Below the pieces are notes generated by a model, which ran no database searches, was not told the DNA's origin, and saw nothing but the letters and a program-made list of their open reading frames with translations. From Burkholderia cepacia (lineage in GTDB: Bacteria > Pseudomonadota > Gammaproteobacteria > Burkholderiales > Burkholderiaceae): a stretch of 64,000 nucleotides of DNA. This document shows positions 35,059-43,521 of this stretch, one piece after another. The translations under genes were made by a program, and so were the position numbers. The first letter of the stretch is position 1, and every line of letters begins with the position of its first letter. The stretch lies in contig NZ_LDWR01000029.1 of the NCBI RefSeq assembly GCF_001039005.1, positions 181,143 to 245,142 of the forward strand, written 5' to 3'.

Positions 35059-35394
35059 TTACTGGTATGTCACGACGGCGATCATCGGTGCGAGATTGTT
35101 GCCCGACCGCTTCGGTAAAACGATTGCGCGCGAAGCCTGAGTAAAGGTCGTGGTCTTGACGGCCTGCTGGCTCGCCGCGTCGACGAACGCGATCTGGCCG
35201 GTCGCCGGCCGCGGGCAGTCGGGGCGTACACGCGCTTGCGCGGCATCAGCCGTATCGAGCGCGAACGAGCAGGGTGGCTCGACGATCATGCCGGAAAAGT
35301 GAATGATGCCGGACGCGCCGGCGGCAAAGGACGAGGACGTGGCCAGAAGCGAGGCAGCCAGCGCGAACGAGGCGGCGATCACACGATGCTTCAT
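35059..35394 (-). CDS. Short exported type 1 pilin-like protein
   Basis: This 111-aa protein has a signal peptide (MKHRVIAASFALAASLLATSSSFA, cleavage about 24-25). The mature start GASGIIHFSGMIVEPPCSF closely resembles the N-terminal donor-strand region of type 1 fimbrial subunits, which read like GTVNFTGEIV..CSV. Two Cys (Pro-Cys-Ser and Asp-Cys-Pro) could form the usual pilin disulphide. At about 87 mature residues it is much shorter than a normal pilin (about 150). No usher or chaperone gene is adjacent. It may be a minor or degenerate subunit. The start follows AAGGAG-like sequence (TGGAGCCTGTC). Confidence 0.6.
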   Translation of the reverse strand: MKHRVIAASFALAASLLATSSSFAAGASGIIHFSGMIVEPPCSFALDTADAAQARVRPDCPRPATGQIAFVDAASQQAVKTTTFTQASRAIVLPKRSGNNLAPMIAVVTYQ

Positions 35395-35689
35395 GACAGG
35401 CTCCAGAAAGGAAGCGCGTCGCAGCGGGGCCGCTCGAATGGCAGTCCGTCAACGCTGCGGTGCTAAGTGCGTAAACGGCAATTCCATCGGATCTCTTGAA
35501 TGAAAAATCGGAAATGACGGGAATAAGCAAACAGCGCCGTATTCCTTCAATCAATTTATCTCAAATTTGAGCGGCCGCAAGTTCGGGTAATGCCGGTGTC
35601 GTAAACCGGATGAACGGTTGCCGGCGGGCGCCGGTTGTTGCGGGTGAATCGTTGCGGCATCAACGAATCCGCCGTGCCGCGAATCGTTC
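35395..35689. other. Gap between pilin-like gene and terminator
   Basis: This AT-richer stretch contains the 12-bp palindrome CTCAAATTTGAG (35560-35571) but no gene-like sequence. It probably carries the pilin-like gene promoter. Confidence 0.4.
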
Positions 35690-35734
35690 GCCAAAAGAAA
35701 ACGGCCGCTCGTGAATCATGATCACGAGCGGCCG
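35690..35734 (-). terminator. Rho-independent terminator of the GlsB/YeaQ-like gene
   Basis: A 13-bp perfect stem (35702-35714 with 35722-35734) with a 7-nt loop is followed on the minus strand by TTTTCTTTT. It sits just after the stop of the minus-strand gene at 35750. Confidence 0.8.
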
Positions 35735-35749
35735 CTTTGCGTGGTGCGA

Positions 35750-36004
35750 TCAGGCCATGCGCTTGCGCACCGCGCCGACGACGATCAGCAGCACGATCGC
35801 GCCGACGATCGACGCGATCCAGCCGGCGCCCTGGCCCGGCGCATACCAGCCGGCGGCACGGCCGACGTAGCCGGCGACCAGCGAGCCGACGATGCCGAGC
35901 ACGGTGGTCATCAGGATGCCCATCTTGTCGTCGCCCGGCTTGAGCGCGCGGGCGAGGAGGCCGACGATGAGCCCGACGACCAGGGTTTCGATGAATTGCA
36001 GCAT
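35750..36004 (-). CDS. GlsB/YeaQ/YmgE-family small membrane stress protein
   Basis: This 84-aa protein has three hydrophobic helices with glycine zippers, e.g. LVVGLIVGLLARALKPGDDKMG and GIVGSLVAGYVGR, the hallmark of the transglycosylase-associated (YeaQ/YmgE) family. The central loop has the conserved GDDKMGI. Members are small inner-membrane proteins often induced by general stress; the molecular role is not known. The ATG at 36004 follows a strong GGGAGGCGTTC ribosome site. A good terminator follows, so it is a single-gene unit. Confidence 0.88.
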   Translation of the reverse strand: MLQFIETLVVGLIVGLLARALKPGDDKMGILMTTVLGIVGSLVAGYVGRAAGWYAPGQGAGWIASIVGAIVLLIVVGAVRKRMA

Positions 36005-36133
36005 GAACGCCTCCCTATTGCTGTTGAGCTGTTGACGAAAGGAAGTTGACCCGTGCGGCGCACCAGGGTTCCATGCGGCGGCAAGCCGGCGCATGGCGTG
36101 CCGAGTATCGCACGCCGGTGCGTCATGCCGATG

Positions 36134-36910
36134 TCAGGCGGCCGGCGTGTCCGTCACCGGGTCGAGACGGCGGTAGCCTTCGGTTGCCTGCAGCAGCGTG
36201 CGCGTGTAGTCGCGTGCGACCTGCCCGGCACGCACGTCCTCGATTCGCAACTGCTCGACGATCTCGCCATGCTGCATCACCGCGACGCGCTGACACAGGA
36301 AGCCGATCACCGCGAGGTTGTGGCTGACGAGGATCATCGTCAGGTTGCGCTCGCGATGCAGGCGGCGCAGCAGGTTCAGGATTTCGGCCTGCACCGATAC
36401 GTCGAGCGCGGATGTCGGCTCGTCGAGCAGCAGCACGCGCGGCTCGACGATCAGTGCGCGCGCGATCGCGACGCGCTGTCGCTGGCCGCCCGACAACTGG
36501 TGCGGATAACGGAAGCGGAACGTCGGGCCGAGCCCGACTTCGGACAGCGCGCGGGCGATCCGCGCATCGGCGTCGTCGATCCCGTGGATCGACAGCGGCT
36601 CGCGCAGCGTCTGGTCGACCGTGAAGCGCGGGTGCAGCGACGCGTACGGATCCTGGAACACCATCTGCACGTGGCGGCGGAAGGCGCGATCGAGCGTGCC
36701 GCCGACCGGCCGTCCGTCGATCGACAGGCTGCCGGCCGCGAGCGGCACGAGGCCCGTCAGCGCGCGCAGCAACGTCGACTTGCCGGAACCCGATTCGCCG
36801 ACGAGCCCGAATACCTCGCCGTCGCGCACCGCAATGCTCGCGTCGCGCACCGCGTCGACGTGACCCGTGCGGGTCGGGAAACGGATCGATACGTGATCGA
36901 CGTCGATCAT
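36134..36910 (-). CDS. ddpF: Dipeptide ABC transporter ATP-binding protein DdpF
   Basis: The protein has 258 aa with Walker A GESGSGKST (about 36-44), Q-loop region MVFQDPYASLHPRF, signature LSGGQRQRVAIARAL, Walker B VLLLDEPTSALD and switch His in ILVSHNLAV. The 'FQDPYASL' sequence is typical of the OppF/DppF half. The start ATG at 36910 overlaps the stop of the upstream ATPase by 4 nt (ATGA), showing translational coupling. It powers the D-Ala-D-Ala (or similar dipeptide) importer as the last gene of the rpiR-ddpXABCDF operon. Confidence 0.88.
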   Translation of the reverse strand: MIDVDHVSIRFPTRTGHVDAVRDASIAVRDGEVFGLVGESGSGKSTLLRALTGLVPLAAGSLSIDGRPVGGTLDRAFRRHVQMVFQDPYASLHPRFTVDQTLREPLSIHGIDDADARIARALSEVGLGPTFRFRYPHQLSGGQRQRVAIARALIVEPRVLLLDEPTSALDVSVQAEILNLLRRLHRERNLTMILVSHNLAVIGFLCQRVAVMQHGEIVEQLRIEDVRAGQVARDYTRTLLQATEGYRRLDPVTDTPAA

Positions 36911-37821
36911 CGTGCGGCCTCCTGGCGATCGGCGGGCGGGATGGTTTGCGGCGCCGGATCGAGCCACGCCGGATCGCGCCGCAGCACGGGCAGTTCGTCG
37001 GGCGGGTTCGCAAGCGGCGGGTTCGCCGCGAGCAGCCCGCGCGTATAGGGATGAGACGCGTCGCGCAGGTCGCGCGCGGCGCAGGTTTCGACCACGCGGC
37101 CCGCGTACATCACCGCGACGCGATCGCAGAACGACATCACGAGCGGCAGGTCGTGGCTGATGAACATCAGGCCCGTGCCGTGCCGCGCGATCATCGCGTC
37201 GAGCACCGCGAGCACCTGCATCGAGACCGCGACGTCGAGCGCGGACGTCGGCTCGTCGGCGATCAGCAGGCGCGGCCCGGTCGACACCATCATTGCGATC
37301 ATCACGCGCTGGCCCATGCCGCCCGACAGCTCGTGCGGATACGCATCGGCGACGCGCGCCGGGTCGCGGATCTGCACGGCCGCGAGCGCGTCGACGATCC
37401 GTTCACGCAGCGCGCGGCCGCGCAGCCCGGGCTCGTGCAGCCGGAACGCTTCGCCCATCTGCTTCGCGACCGTCATCACCGGGTTCAGCGAATATTTTGG
37501 GTCCTGCAGGATCATGCCCATCTGGCTGCCGCACAGCCGCCGGCGTTCGCGCGGGTTCATCGCGAGCAGGTCGTGGCCCGCGAAGCGCATCGTGCGCGCC
37601 GACCAGCGCGCGGCGTCGGGCAATAGGCCCAGCAATGCGCGGCCCGTCAGCGATTTGCCGGAGCCCGATTCGCCGACGATGCCGAGCCGTTCGCCGGGCG
37701 CGAGCGTCAGCGACAGGTCGCGCACGGCGTCGGAGACGACGCCGTCGTGCCCGCGAAAGCCGATCTTCAGGCCGTCGATCTCGCAGAGCGGTGCGGGCGC
37801 GGTGGCGGAATGCATCGACAT
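36907..37821 (-). CDS. ddpD: Dipeptide ABC transporter ATP-binding protein DdpD
   Basis: The 304-aa OppD/DppD-type ATPase has Walker A GESGSGKSLT, Q-loop GMILQDPKYSLNPVMT, signature LSGGMGQRVMIAMM, Walker B LLIADEPTSALD and switch His in MFISHDLPL. The C-terminal extension with CAARDLRDASHPYTRGLLAANP is the usual oligopeptide-transporter tail. I chose the ATG at 37821, which has GGAG at good spacing and begins 1 nt after the permease stop; the ATG at 37833 overlaps the permease. It pairs with DdpF as an ATPase heterodimer. Confidence 0.88.
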   Translation of the reverse strand: MSMHSATAPAPLCEIDGLKIGFRGHDGVVSDAVRDLSLTLAPGERLGIVGESGSGKSLTGRALLGLLPDAARWSARTMRFAGHDLLAMNPRERRRLCGSQMGMILQDPKYSLNPVMTVAKQMGEAFRLHEPGLRGRALRERIVDALAAVQIRDPARVADAYPHELSGGMGQRVMIAMMVSTGPRLLIADEPTSALDVAVSMQVLAVLDAMIARHGTGLMFISHDLPLVMSFCDRVAVMYAGRVVETCAARDLRDASHPYTRGLLAANPPLANPPDELPVLRRDPAWLDPAPQTIPPADRQEAAR

Positions 37822-37822
37822 G

Positions 37823-38737
37823 TCAGGCTCCATGGCGGGGATCGAACACGTCGCGCAGCCCGTCGCCGAGCAGGTTGAACGCGAGGCTCACGAGCAGGAT
37901 CGCGATGCCGGGCAGCGTCGCGACCCACCATGCGTCGAGCAGTACGTTGCGGCCCGACGCGACCATGAAGCCCCACTCGGGGCTCGGCGGTTGCGCGCCG
38001 AGGCCGAGGAAGCCGAGGCCCGCGACGGTCAGGATGATGCCGGCCATGTCGAGCGTCGCGCGCACGATCACCGACGACATGCACAGCGGCACGATGTAGC
38101 GAAGCAGGATGCGCGGACCCGACGCGCCCTGCAGCCGTGCGGCGTGGATGAAGTCGGCCTGCGCGATGCGGATCGTCTCCGCGCGCGCGAGCCGTGCATA
38201 GGCGGGCCATGCGGTGATCGAGATCGCGACGACCGCGTTGATCACGCCGGGCCCGAGCGCGGCTGCAAATGCGAGCGCCAGCACGATCTTCGGGAACGCG
38301 AGCGCGACGTCGGTGATGCGCATCAGCACGCTGTCGACGAAGCCGCCGCAATAACCGGCCGTGGTGCCGATCAGCAGGCCGATCGGTACCACGATCACGA
38401 CGACGAGCAGCGCGATGCCGAGCGTGAGGCGCGAACCGGCGATCAGCCGCGAGAGGATGTCGCGGCCGAGCTGGTCGGTGCCGAGCCAGTGCGACAGCGA
38501 GCCGGGCGGCAGCAGGCGGTCGGACAGCACCTGGCGCAGCGGATCGTGCGGCATGATCAGCGGGCCGACGATCGCGACGACGATCAGCGCGACGAGGATC
38601 GCGAGCCCGAACAGGTTGAGCGGGTTCGTGGCGAAACGGCGCCAGCGTCGGTATGCGAGGCCGAGCGCGGCCTGCGAACGCGATGCGGGCGCATCGGACA
38701 GCAGCCACGCGCGCAGCGTGAGGCGCTCGGCATTCAT
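37823..38737 (-). CDS. ddpC: Dipeptide ABC transporter permease DdpC
   Basis: This 304-aa inner-membrane protein has an N-terminal OppC-type segment and about six membrane spans. The conserved HWLGTDQLGRDILSRLIAGSR is near residue 82. The EAA-loop, which docks the ATPases, is around ARAETIRIAQADFIHAARLQG. It pairs with DdpB to form the channel. It ends directly before the start of DdpD and lies 66 bp after DdpB. Confidence 0.88.
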   Translation of the reverse strand: MNAERLTLRAWLLSDAPASRSQAALGLAYRRWRRFATNPLNLFGLAILVALIVVAIVGPLIMPHDPLRQVLSDRLLPPGSLSHWLGTDQLGRDILSRLIAGSRLTLGIALLVVVIVVPIGLLIGTTAGYCGGFVDSVLMRITDVALAFPKIVLALAFAAALGPGVINAVVAISITAWPAYARLARAETIRIAQADFIHAARLQGASGPRILLRYIVPLCMSSVIVRATLDMAGIILTVAGLGFLGLGAQPPSPEWGFMVASGRNVLLDAWWVATLPGIAILLVSLAFNLLGDGLRDVFDPRHGA

Positions 38738-38803
38738 GATCGGACAACCTTCCGGATAAGCGATGAAAGAAGCAGGGTGGCAGCGGTCATGTCGGAATGG
38801 CCC

Positions 38804-39874
38804 TCAGCGCGCACGCGGATCGAACACGCGGTACAGCGCGTCGGTCAGCAGGTTGACGGTGATGAACATCGCGCCGATCACGAGCGTCGCGCCGAGCACC
38901 GCGCTCATGTCGGCGTTCAGCAGCGCGCCCGTCAGGTACGAGCCGAGCCCCGGCCACGCGAACACGATCTCCGTCAGCACCGAGCCTTCGAGCAGGTTGC
39001 TGTACGTGAGCGCGATCACGGTGAGCAGCGGCACCGCGATGTTGCCGAACGCGTGCCGCCAGATCACGCGGCGCTCCGACAAGCCCTTCGCGCGTGCGGT
39101 GACGATGTATTCCTGACTCAACTGGTCGAGCATGAACGAGCGCGTCATGCGGCTCAGGTACGCAACCGAGTAATAGCCGAGGATCGCGGCCGGCAACGCG
39201 ATGTGCGACACCGCGTTGCGGAACACGTCCCACTCGCCGGCGAGCGCCGCGTCGATCAGCAGGCTGCCGGTGCGTGTGTCGACCATCCCGTCGTACACGG
39301 GGTCGAGCCGGCCGGGGCCGCCGACCCAGTGCAGCCGCGCGTAGAACAGCAGCAGCCCCATCAGCCCGAGCCAGAACACGGGCACCGAATTGCCGATCAG
39401 CCCGACGAAGCGTGCGATGTGGTCGATCGGGCGGTTGTGCTTCACCGCGGCCGCGACGCCGAGCGGCACGCCGATCGCGATGCCGATCAGCGTCGCGATC
39501 GTCGCCAGTTCGAGCGTGGCCGGGAACACGCGCTTGATGTCGTCGAGCACCGGGTTCGCCGTCAGCAGCGACACGCCGAGATTGCCGTGCAGCACGTCGC
39601 GCACATAGATCAGGAATTGCGTGACGAGCGGCTTGTCGAGCCCGAGCGCGATGCGTTCTGCCGCGTACGCCTCGGCCGACGCGCGATCGCCGAGGATCGC
39701 GAGGACGGGATCGATCGGCACCTTGCGGCCGATCACGAACGTCAGCGCGAGCAGCCCCGCGAACGTGACGGCGAGCGTGAGCGCCCAGCGCAGCACGCGC
39801 AACGCCCAGCGCACAGCCGGGCGCCGCGCCGGCAGCGTGCGCAGTGCTTCGAGAGAGGAGGCGGGAGTCGACAT
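38804..39874 (-). CDS. ddpB: Dipeptide ABC transporter permease DdpB
   Basis: This 356-aa inner-membrane permease is of the DppB/OppB type. The N-terminal helix contains LTFVIGRKVPIDPVLAILGD, and the central EAA-type loop reads QEYIVTARAKGLSERRVIWRHA. Six or more membrane spans are seen. A periplasmic insertion (about 195-235) is longer than in small DppB proteins, as in DdpB relatives. The start is 10 nt after the stop of the binding-protein gene, so the two are tightly coupled in one operon. Confidence 0.88.
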   Translation of the reverse strand: MSTPASSLEALRTLPARRPAVRWALRVLRWALTLAVTFAGLLALTFVIGRKVPIDPVLAILGDRASAEAYAAERIALGLDKPLVTQFLIYVRDVLHGNLGVSLLTANPVLDDIKRVFPATLELATIATLIGIAIGVPLGVAAAVKHNRPIDHIARFVGLIGNSVPVFWLGLMGLLLFYARLHWVGGPGRLDPVYDGMVDTRTGSLLIDAALAGEWDVFRNAVSHIALPAAILGYYSVAYLSRMTRSFMLDQLSQEYIVTARAKGLSERRVIWRHAFGNIAVPLLTVIALTYSNLLEGSVLTEIVFAWPGLGSYLTGALLNADMSAVLGATLVIGAMFITVNLLTDALYRVFDPRAR

Positions 39875-39884
39875 GCGGCGAATC

Positions 39885-41486
39885 TTATGGCTTCTTCAGG
39901 TTACGGTACGACACCAGATCGTTGATCGGCCCGACGTCGAGCCCGCTCACGCCGGGCCGCGTCGCGACCTGCGCGACTTTCTCGAACATGATCACGAACG
40001 GCGAGCGCGCGAGCATGTCCTTCTGCATCGCCTGATACCGTTGCGCGCGTTTCGCGGCGGTCGGTTCGGCGAGCGCGACATCGGTTTCCTTCGTCAGTTG
40101 CGGGATGTCCCAGCTATTGCGCCAGGCCAGCATTTTATAGCTCGACTTGTCGGAGTTGTCCGGATTCCACGCAAAACCCTGCGCGTTGCTGTGCGGGTCG
40201 ATGTAGTCGGCTGACCATTCGCCGATGTAGATGTCGTGCTGGCGCGCGCGGTATTTCGCGAGCGTCTGCTTGTTGTCGCCGGGGATCAGCTGCACCTTGA
40301 TGCCCGCCTGCGCGAAGTTCGCCTGCACGGCCTGCGCGATCTCCGTGTACGGGTAGTCGTTGCGCACGTCCATCGTCACCGAAAAGCCGTTGGGCACACC
40401 GGCCTTCGCGAGCAGCGCCTTCGCCTTCGCGACATCGAGCTTGTACGGATTCGCGTTCAGCGTGCCGAGGAAGCCTTCGGGCAGGAAGGTCTGGTGCACC
40501 TTGTAGGTCGTCTTCACGACGTTGCCCTGGATGCCGGCATAGTCGACGAGCCACTTCAGCGCTTCCTGCACGTCGGGTTTCGCGAGCGTCGGGTTCTTCG
40601 TGTTCAGGCCGAGATACAGCAACGTTGCCTGCGGCGACGCCGTCACCTTCGCCTTGCCGGATTTCACGACCGAAGCGAGATCGTCGGGGCTCAGGTCGCG
40701 CGCCGCATCGACGTCGCCGTTTTCCAGCAGCAGGCGCTGGCTCGCGGCTTCGGGCACGTGGCGCAGCACGATGCGCTTCATCGCGAGCGGCAGCCGGTAG
40801 CCGTCGAAGCGCTGCAGCACGATGCTGTCGCCGGCGGCCCACTTGACCAGCTTGTACGCGCCGGAGCCGGCTTCGTTGGTCTTCAGCCACGCGTTGCCGA
40901 AGTCGTTGCCCTGCTGGTGCGACAGCAGCAGCTTCTTGTCGAGCACCGACGCGGGCCACGAGCCGAGCACGTTCAGCACGAAGGTCGGCGCGTATTTCTG
41001 GTCGGTCGTGATCGACACCGTCTGGTCGTCGAGCTTCTTCACGTTGGCCGCGACGTTCGCCTTCGTGAGACCGATGCCGGTCAGCACGGCGGCCGGGCCC
41101 TTGTCGAGCAGCACCGCGCGCTGGATCGACCATGCGACGTCGTCGGCCGTCAGCGGATTGCCCGAATGGAACTTGAGGCCGGGGCGCAGCTTGAACGTAT
41201 AGGTCAGCCCGTCGGTGCTCACCGTCCACGACTGCGCGACATCGCCGTTGAATTTCGACGGATCGCGCAGGTCGACGCGCACGAGCCGGTCGTACGTATT
41301 CGCGACGTATTCCTCCGGCACCAGCTCGTAGATCTCGCCCGGATCGAGCGTCGTGAATTCGTCGAGCAGGGTCGCCATCACGAACAGGTCCTTCGGCGTT
41401 TCCGCTCGCGCGGCGGAAAGCGGAACGGCGGCGAGAACGGACGCGGCGGCCAGCGCCGCGACGAGCCGGGATGTCAGGGGTTTCAT
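39885..41486 (-). CDS. ddpA: Periplasmic dipeptide-binding protein DdpA
   Basis: This 533-aa SBP_bac_5 (DppA/OppA cluster C) protein has a signal peptide MKPLTSRLVAALAAASVLAAVP ending near ARA-ETP. The conserved start of the fold is FTTLDPGEIYELVPEEYVAN, and PGLKFHSGNPLTADDVAWS is the family signature. C-terminal motifs around 'IGEWSADYIDPHSNAQGF' line the ligand pocket. It binds the dipeptide, probably D-Ala-D-Ala given the adjacent DdpX peptidase, and passes it to DdpBC. A close paralogue without permease genes lies at 49892-51481. Confidence 0.88.
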   Translation of the reverse strand: MKPLTSRLVAALAAASVLAAVPLSAARAETPKDLFVMATLLDEFTTLDPGEIYELVPEEYVANTYDRLVRVDLRDPSKFNGDVAQSWTVSTDGLTYTFKLRPGLKFHSGNPLTADDVAWSIQRAVLLDKGPAAVLTGIGLTKANVAANVKKLDDQTVSITTDQKYAPTFVLNVLGSWPASVLDKKLLLSHQQGNDFGNAWLKTNEAGSGAYKLVKWAAGDSIVLQRFDGYRLPLAMKRIVLRHVPEAASQRLLLENGDVDAARDLSPDDLASVVKSGKAKVTASPQATLLYLGLNTKNPTLAKPDVQEALKWLVDYAGIQGNVVKTTYKVHQTFLPEGFLGTLNANPYKLDVAKAKALLAKAGVPNGFSVTMDVRNDYPYTEIAQAVQANFAQAGIKVQLIPGDNKQTLAKYRARQHDIYIGEWSADYIDPHSNAQGFAWNPDNSDKSSYKMLAWRNSWDIPQLTKETDVALAEPTAAKRAQRYQAMQKDMLARSPFVIMFEKVAQVATRPGVSGLDVGPINDLVSYRNLKKP

Positions 41487-41547
41487 GTGCGCTCCATCGT
41501 GAGGTGAACGTGCAATGGGTGAACGTAAAACGGCAACGGGACGTGCA

Positions 41548-42111
41548 TCACATCAGGCGCCACGGGCCGCTCGCCGCGTTGTCGATCTGCGGCAACGCGT
41601 GCGAGCCGGGCAGTTCGTAGTGCCACCATTCGCTGTCGATGTGCGCGAAGCCGGCCGCGTGCATCACGCCGAGCAGCAGCAGGCGGTTGCGTTGCACGGC
41701 TTCGGGCAGCCCTGCGTGGAAGTGGCCCGACGCGGCGACCATCTCGTCGAAGCCGGTGCCCATGTCGAGCGGCTCGCCGTTTGCGTCGACCAGCGTCAGG
41801 TCGAGCGCGGTGCCACGGCTGTGATTCGAGCCGCGTCCAAGATCGGCGACGAAGTTCGGGTCGGGCAGGAAATCCCACAGCACCTGCTGCGCCTGCGGCG
41901 GCCGGTACGCGTCGTAGATGCGCAGCGTGAAGCCGGCCTGCGCGGCGACATCGACCGCGCGGCGCAATGCGGCTTCGGCCGGCGCCAGCAGCAGGCAGTG
42001 CGCGCTGCGGTAGATCGGCTTGCCGGTCAGGTTGCGGTCGGTCGCGTAGACGAGGTCGAGCTCGACGCGATGCGTGGCGGGCGTGATTTCGACGAGGCGG
42101 TGGTCGTTCAT
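41548..42111 (-). CDS. ddpX: D-alanyl-D-alanine dipeptidase DdpX (VanX family)
   Basis: The 187-aa zinc peptidase carries the full VanX set. The SNHSRGTALD motif supplies His97 and Asp104 as zinc ligands, and Glu161 (base) and His164 (third ligand) are in EWWH. Arg70 in YDAYRPP matches the transition-state Arg of VanX. It hydrolyses D-Ala-D-Ala to D-Ala in the cytosol after import. No signal peptide is present, in agreement. The start follows the RpiR gene by 27 bp, and the gene precedes the binding protein by 61 bp. As in E. coli, ddpX heads the transport operon. Confidence 0.9.
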   Translation of the reverse strand: MNDHRLVEITPATHRVELDLVYATDRNLTGKPIYRSAHCLLLAPAEAALRRAVDVAAQAGFTLRIYDAYRPPQAQQVLWDFLPDPNFVADLGRGSNHSRGTALDLTLVDANGEPLDMGTGFDEMVAASGHFHAGLPEAVQRNRLLLLGVMHAAGFAHIDSEWWHYELPGSHALPQIDNAASGPWRLM

Positions 42112-42138
42112 CGGCGGTTCGGGTTCATTCAGGCTCGC

Positions 42139-43014
42139 TCAGGATTCGAATTGGTCGAACGTGTGTTGCAGTTCGCGGTTGCGCGCGACGCGCCGGTCGA
42201 TCGCGGGGCCGAGGCGGTCGACGACGGCCGTGATCAGCAGGTTGAACAGGCAGGTGAGCGGCGCGAGCGAATCCCAGAACTGGCCGACGTCGGTCTTCAC
42301 CTGCAGCAGGTCGGCCGGCCATTCTCGCGCCCACGGGCACGACAGATCGGTGACCAGCGCGAACGGCTGCCCGCGCTCGGCGGCCGCCTGGCAATAGCGG
42401 CGCGCGCTGCGCGAATATGCGCGCGTGTCGGTGACGATGCAGTACGGCCGCTCGAATTCGGAGTTCAGCGAATCGACATACGAGCCCGATTGGCCGTCGG
42501 AATAGAACACCCGCGGGCGCAGGTATTCGAGATAGCTGCTGAACGCGGTGCTGATCCCGCGCGTCGACTGGATGCCGAGGATGAACACGGCGTCGGCATG
42601 GGCGATGCGGTCGGCGACCTGCGCGAACACGGGGCCTTCGGCGAGCCGGTACACGTGACGGATCGCATCGAGTTCGCGTTCGAGCGACGACGCGAGCGCG
42701 CCGTCGCCGCCGTTGCCGTCGGCCGGTTGCGTGCCGGCGACGCGGCGGTATTCGTCGAGCCGGTCGGTGATCATCCATGGGCGATCGCCGCCGCCGCGCA
42801 GCTCGCGTTTCAGGTCGTCGAGATTGCGATAGCCGACGCTGCGCAGGAAGCGCCCGACCGAGATGCCGCTGGTGCCGGCCTGCCGCGCGATCTGGTCGGC
42901 CGTTTCGAGCCCGAGCCGGTCGAGGTTCGCGAGCATGTAGCTCGCGATGCGCTTCGCGGTCGGCGTCAGCTCGGCAAAGCGGGATTCGACGGTACGGGCG
43001 AACGCGCAGGTCAT
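42139..43014 (-). CDS. RpiR/MurR-family regulator of the ddp operon
   Basis: The 291-aa protein has an N-terminal RpiR helix-turn-helix (about 1-80: ELTPTAKRIASYMLANLDRL, then TSGISVGRFLRSVGY) and a C-terminal SIS sugar-phosphate-binding domain (about 125-270). In that domain ILGIQSTRGISTAFSSYLEYL is the phosphosugar-binding loop region. RpiR/MurR regulators sense phosphorylated sugars such as MurNAc-6-P, which would link peptidoglycan turnover to dipeptide uptake. It is the first gene of the operon and 27 bp from ddpX. Inverted half-sites GTTAGAT...ATCTAAC lie upstream. Confidence 0.83.
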   Translation of the reverse strand: MTCAFARTVESRFAELTPTAKRIASYMLANLDRLGLETADQIARQAGTSGISVGRFLRSVGYRNLDDLKRELRGGGDRPWMITDRLDEYRRVAGTQPADGNGGDGALASSLERELDAIRHVYRLAEGPVFAQVADRIAHADAVFILGIQSTRGISTAFSSYLEYLRPRVFYSDGQSGSYVDSLNSEFERPYCIVTDTRAYSRSARRYCQAAAERGQPFALVTDLSCPWAREWPADLLQVKTDVGQFWDSLAPLTCLFNLLITAVVDRLGPAIDRRVARNRELQHTFDQFES

Positions 43015-43019
43015 CGGAT

Positions 43020-43062
43020 GTTAGATCGTTGTCGTCTGATGATCGAATGTCATCCATCTAAC
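43020..43062. promoter_or_regulatory. Candidate RpiR operator
   Basis: Arms GTTAGAT (43020-43026) and ATCTAAC (43056-43062) face each other just upstream of the RpiR start and enclose GATGA-N7-TCATC (43038-43054). The arrangement suits a dimeric autoregulator, but the arms are short. Confidence 0.35.
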
Positions 43063-43193
43063 GAAGCCAAAATCATTCGCGCCAGCGGATAAAAACTATG
43101 GTGTGAGGAAAAGTGATAGGGTCAAAAGCGCGTTCAATGGTCGAGTGATGGCGTGCAAGCGTGGGAATTATTACTGATAGACATATTTTTCGT

Positions 43194-43262
43194 TTATTCC
43201 TGACAGGAATAATTTGCGTTTATGTCTGTCAGGAATATACTGCGTTGATTGCCTACAGGAAT
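43194..43262. promoter_or_regulatory. Three HipB operators at exact 26-bp spacing
   Basis: Site 1 (43194-43212) is a perfect 19-bp palindrome TTATTCCTG-A-CAGGAATAA. Sites 2 (43221-43237) and 3 (43248-43262) keep the CAGGAAT half with a diverged left half. The CAGGAAT cores start at 43204, 43230 and 43256, exactly 26 bp apart. Site 3 covers the likely ribosome site of hipB. Such arrays let HipB and HipAB repress the operon cooperatively. Confidence 0.7.
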
Positions 43263-43269
43263 CCGCGCC

Positions 43270-43518
43270 GTGAATTTCATCGTCAATACGCCCGCGCAAC
43301 TGGGCGAAATCCTGTCTTCCGCGCGTCAGGCCAAGGGCCTGACGCAAGCCGAAGCGGCGGCGCGAATCGGCGTGGGCCAGTCGCGTCTGTCGTCGCTCGA
43401 AACCGCGCGCACCGAAAGCCTGTCGCTCAGCCAGTTGCTCGAACTGACCGCGCTGTACGGTCTCGAACTCAGCATCCGCACGAAGGACGGGCGCGACGCA
43501 GCCAACGTCGAGTGGTAA
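43270..43518 (+). CDS. hipB: HipB-type antitoxin, XRE family
   Basis: From the GTG start at 43270 the protein has 82 aa. The helix-turn-helix is at about 11-65, with SARQAKGLTQAEAAARIGVGQSRLSSLE. The GTG follows CAGGAATCCGCGCC, giving reasonable ribosome spacing, whereas the TTG at 43249 would add seven residues. It neutralises HipA and represses the operon through the three sites just upstream, one of which overlaps its translation start. The stop is 3 nt before the hipA ATG, so the two are translationally coupled. Confidence 0.85.
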   Translation: MNFIVNTPAQLGEILSSARQAKGLTQAEAAARIGVGQSRLSSLETARTESLSLSQLLELTALYGLELSIRTKDGRDAANVEW

Positions 43519-43521
43519 GCG

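Noticed and set aside
35571..35734. Repeated GCGGCCGC motifs
   Set aside because: Chance GC-rich 8-mers, two of which are the arms of a normal terminator.
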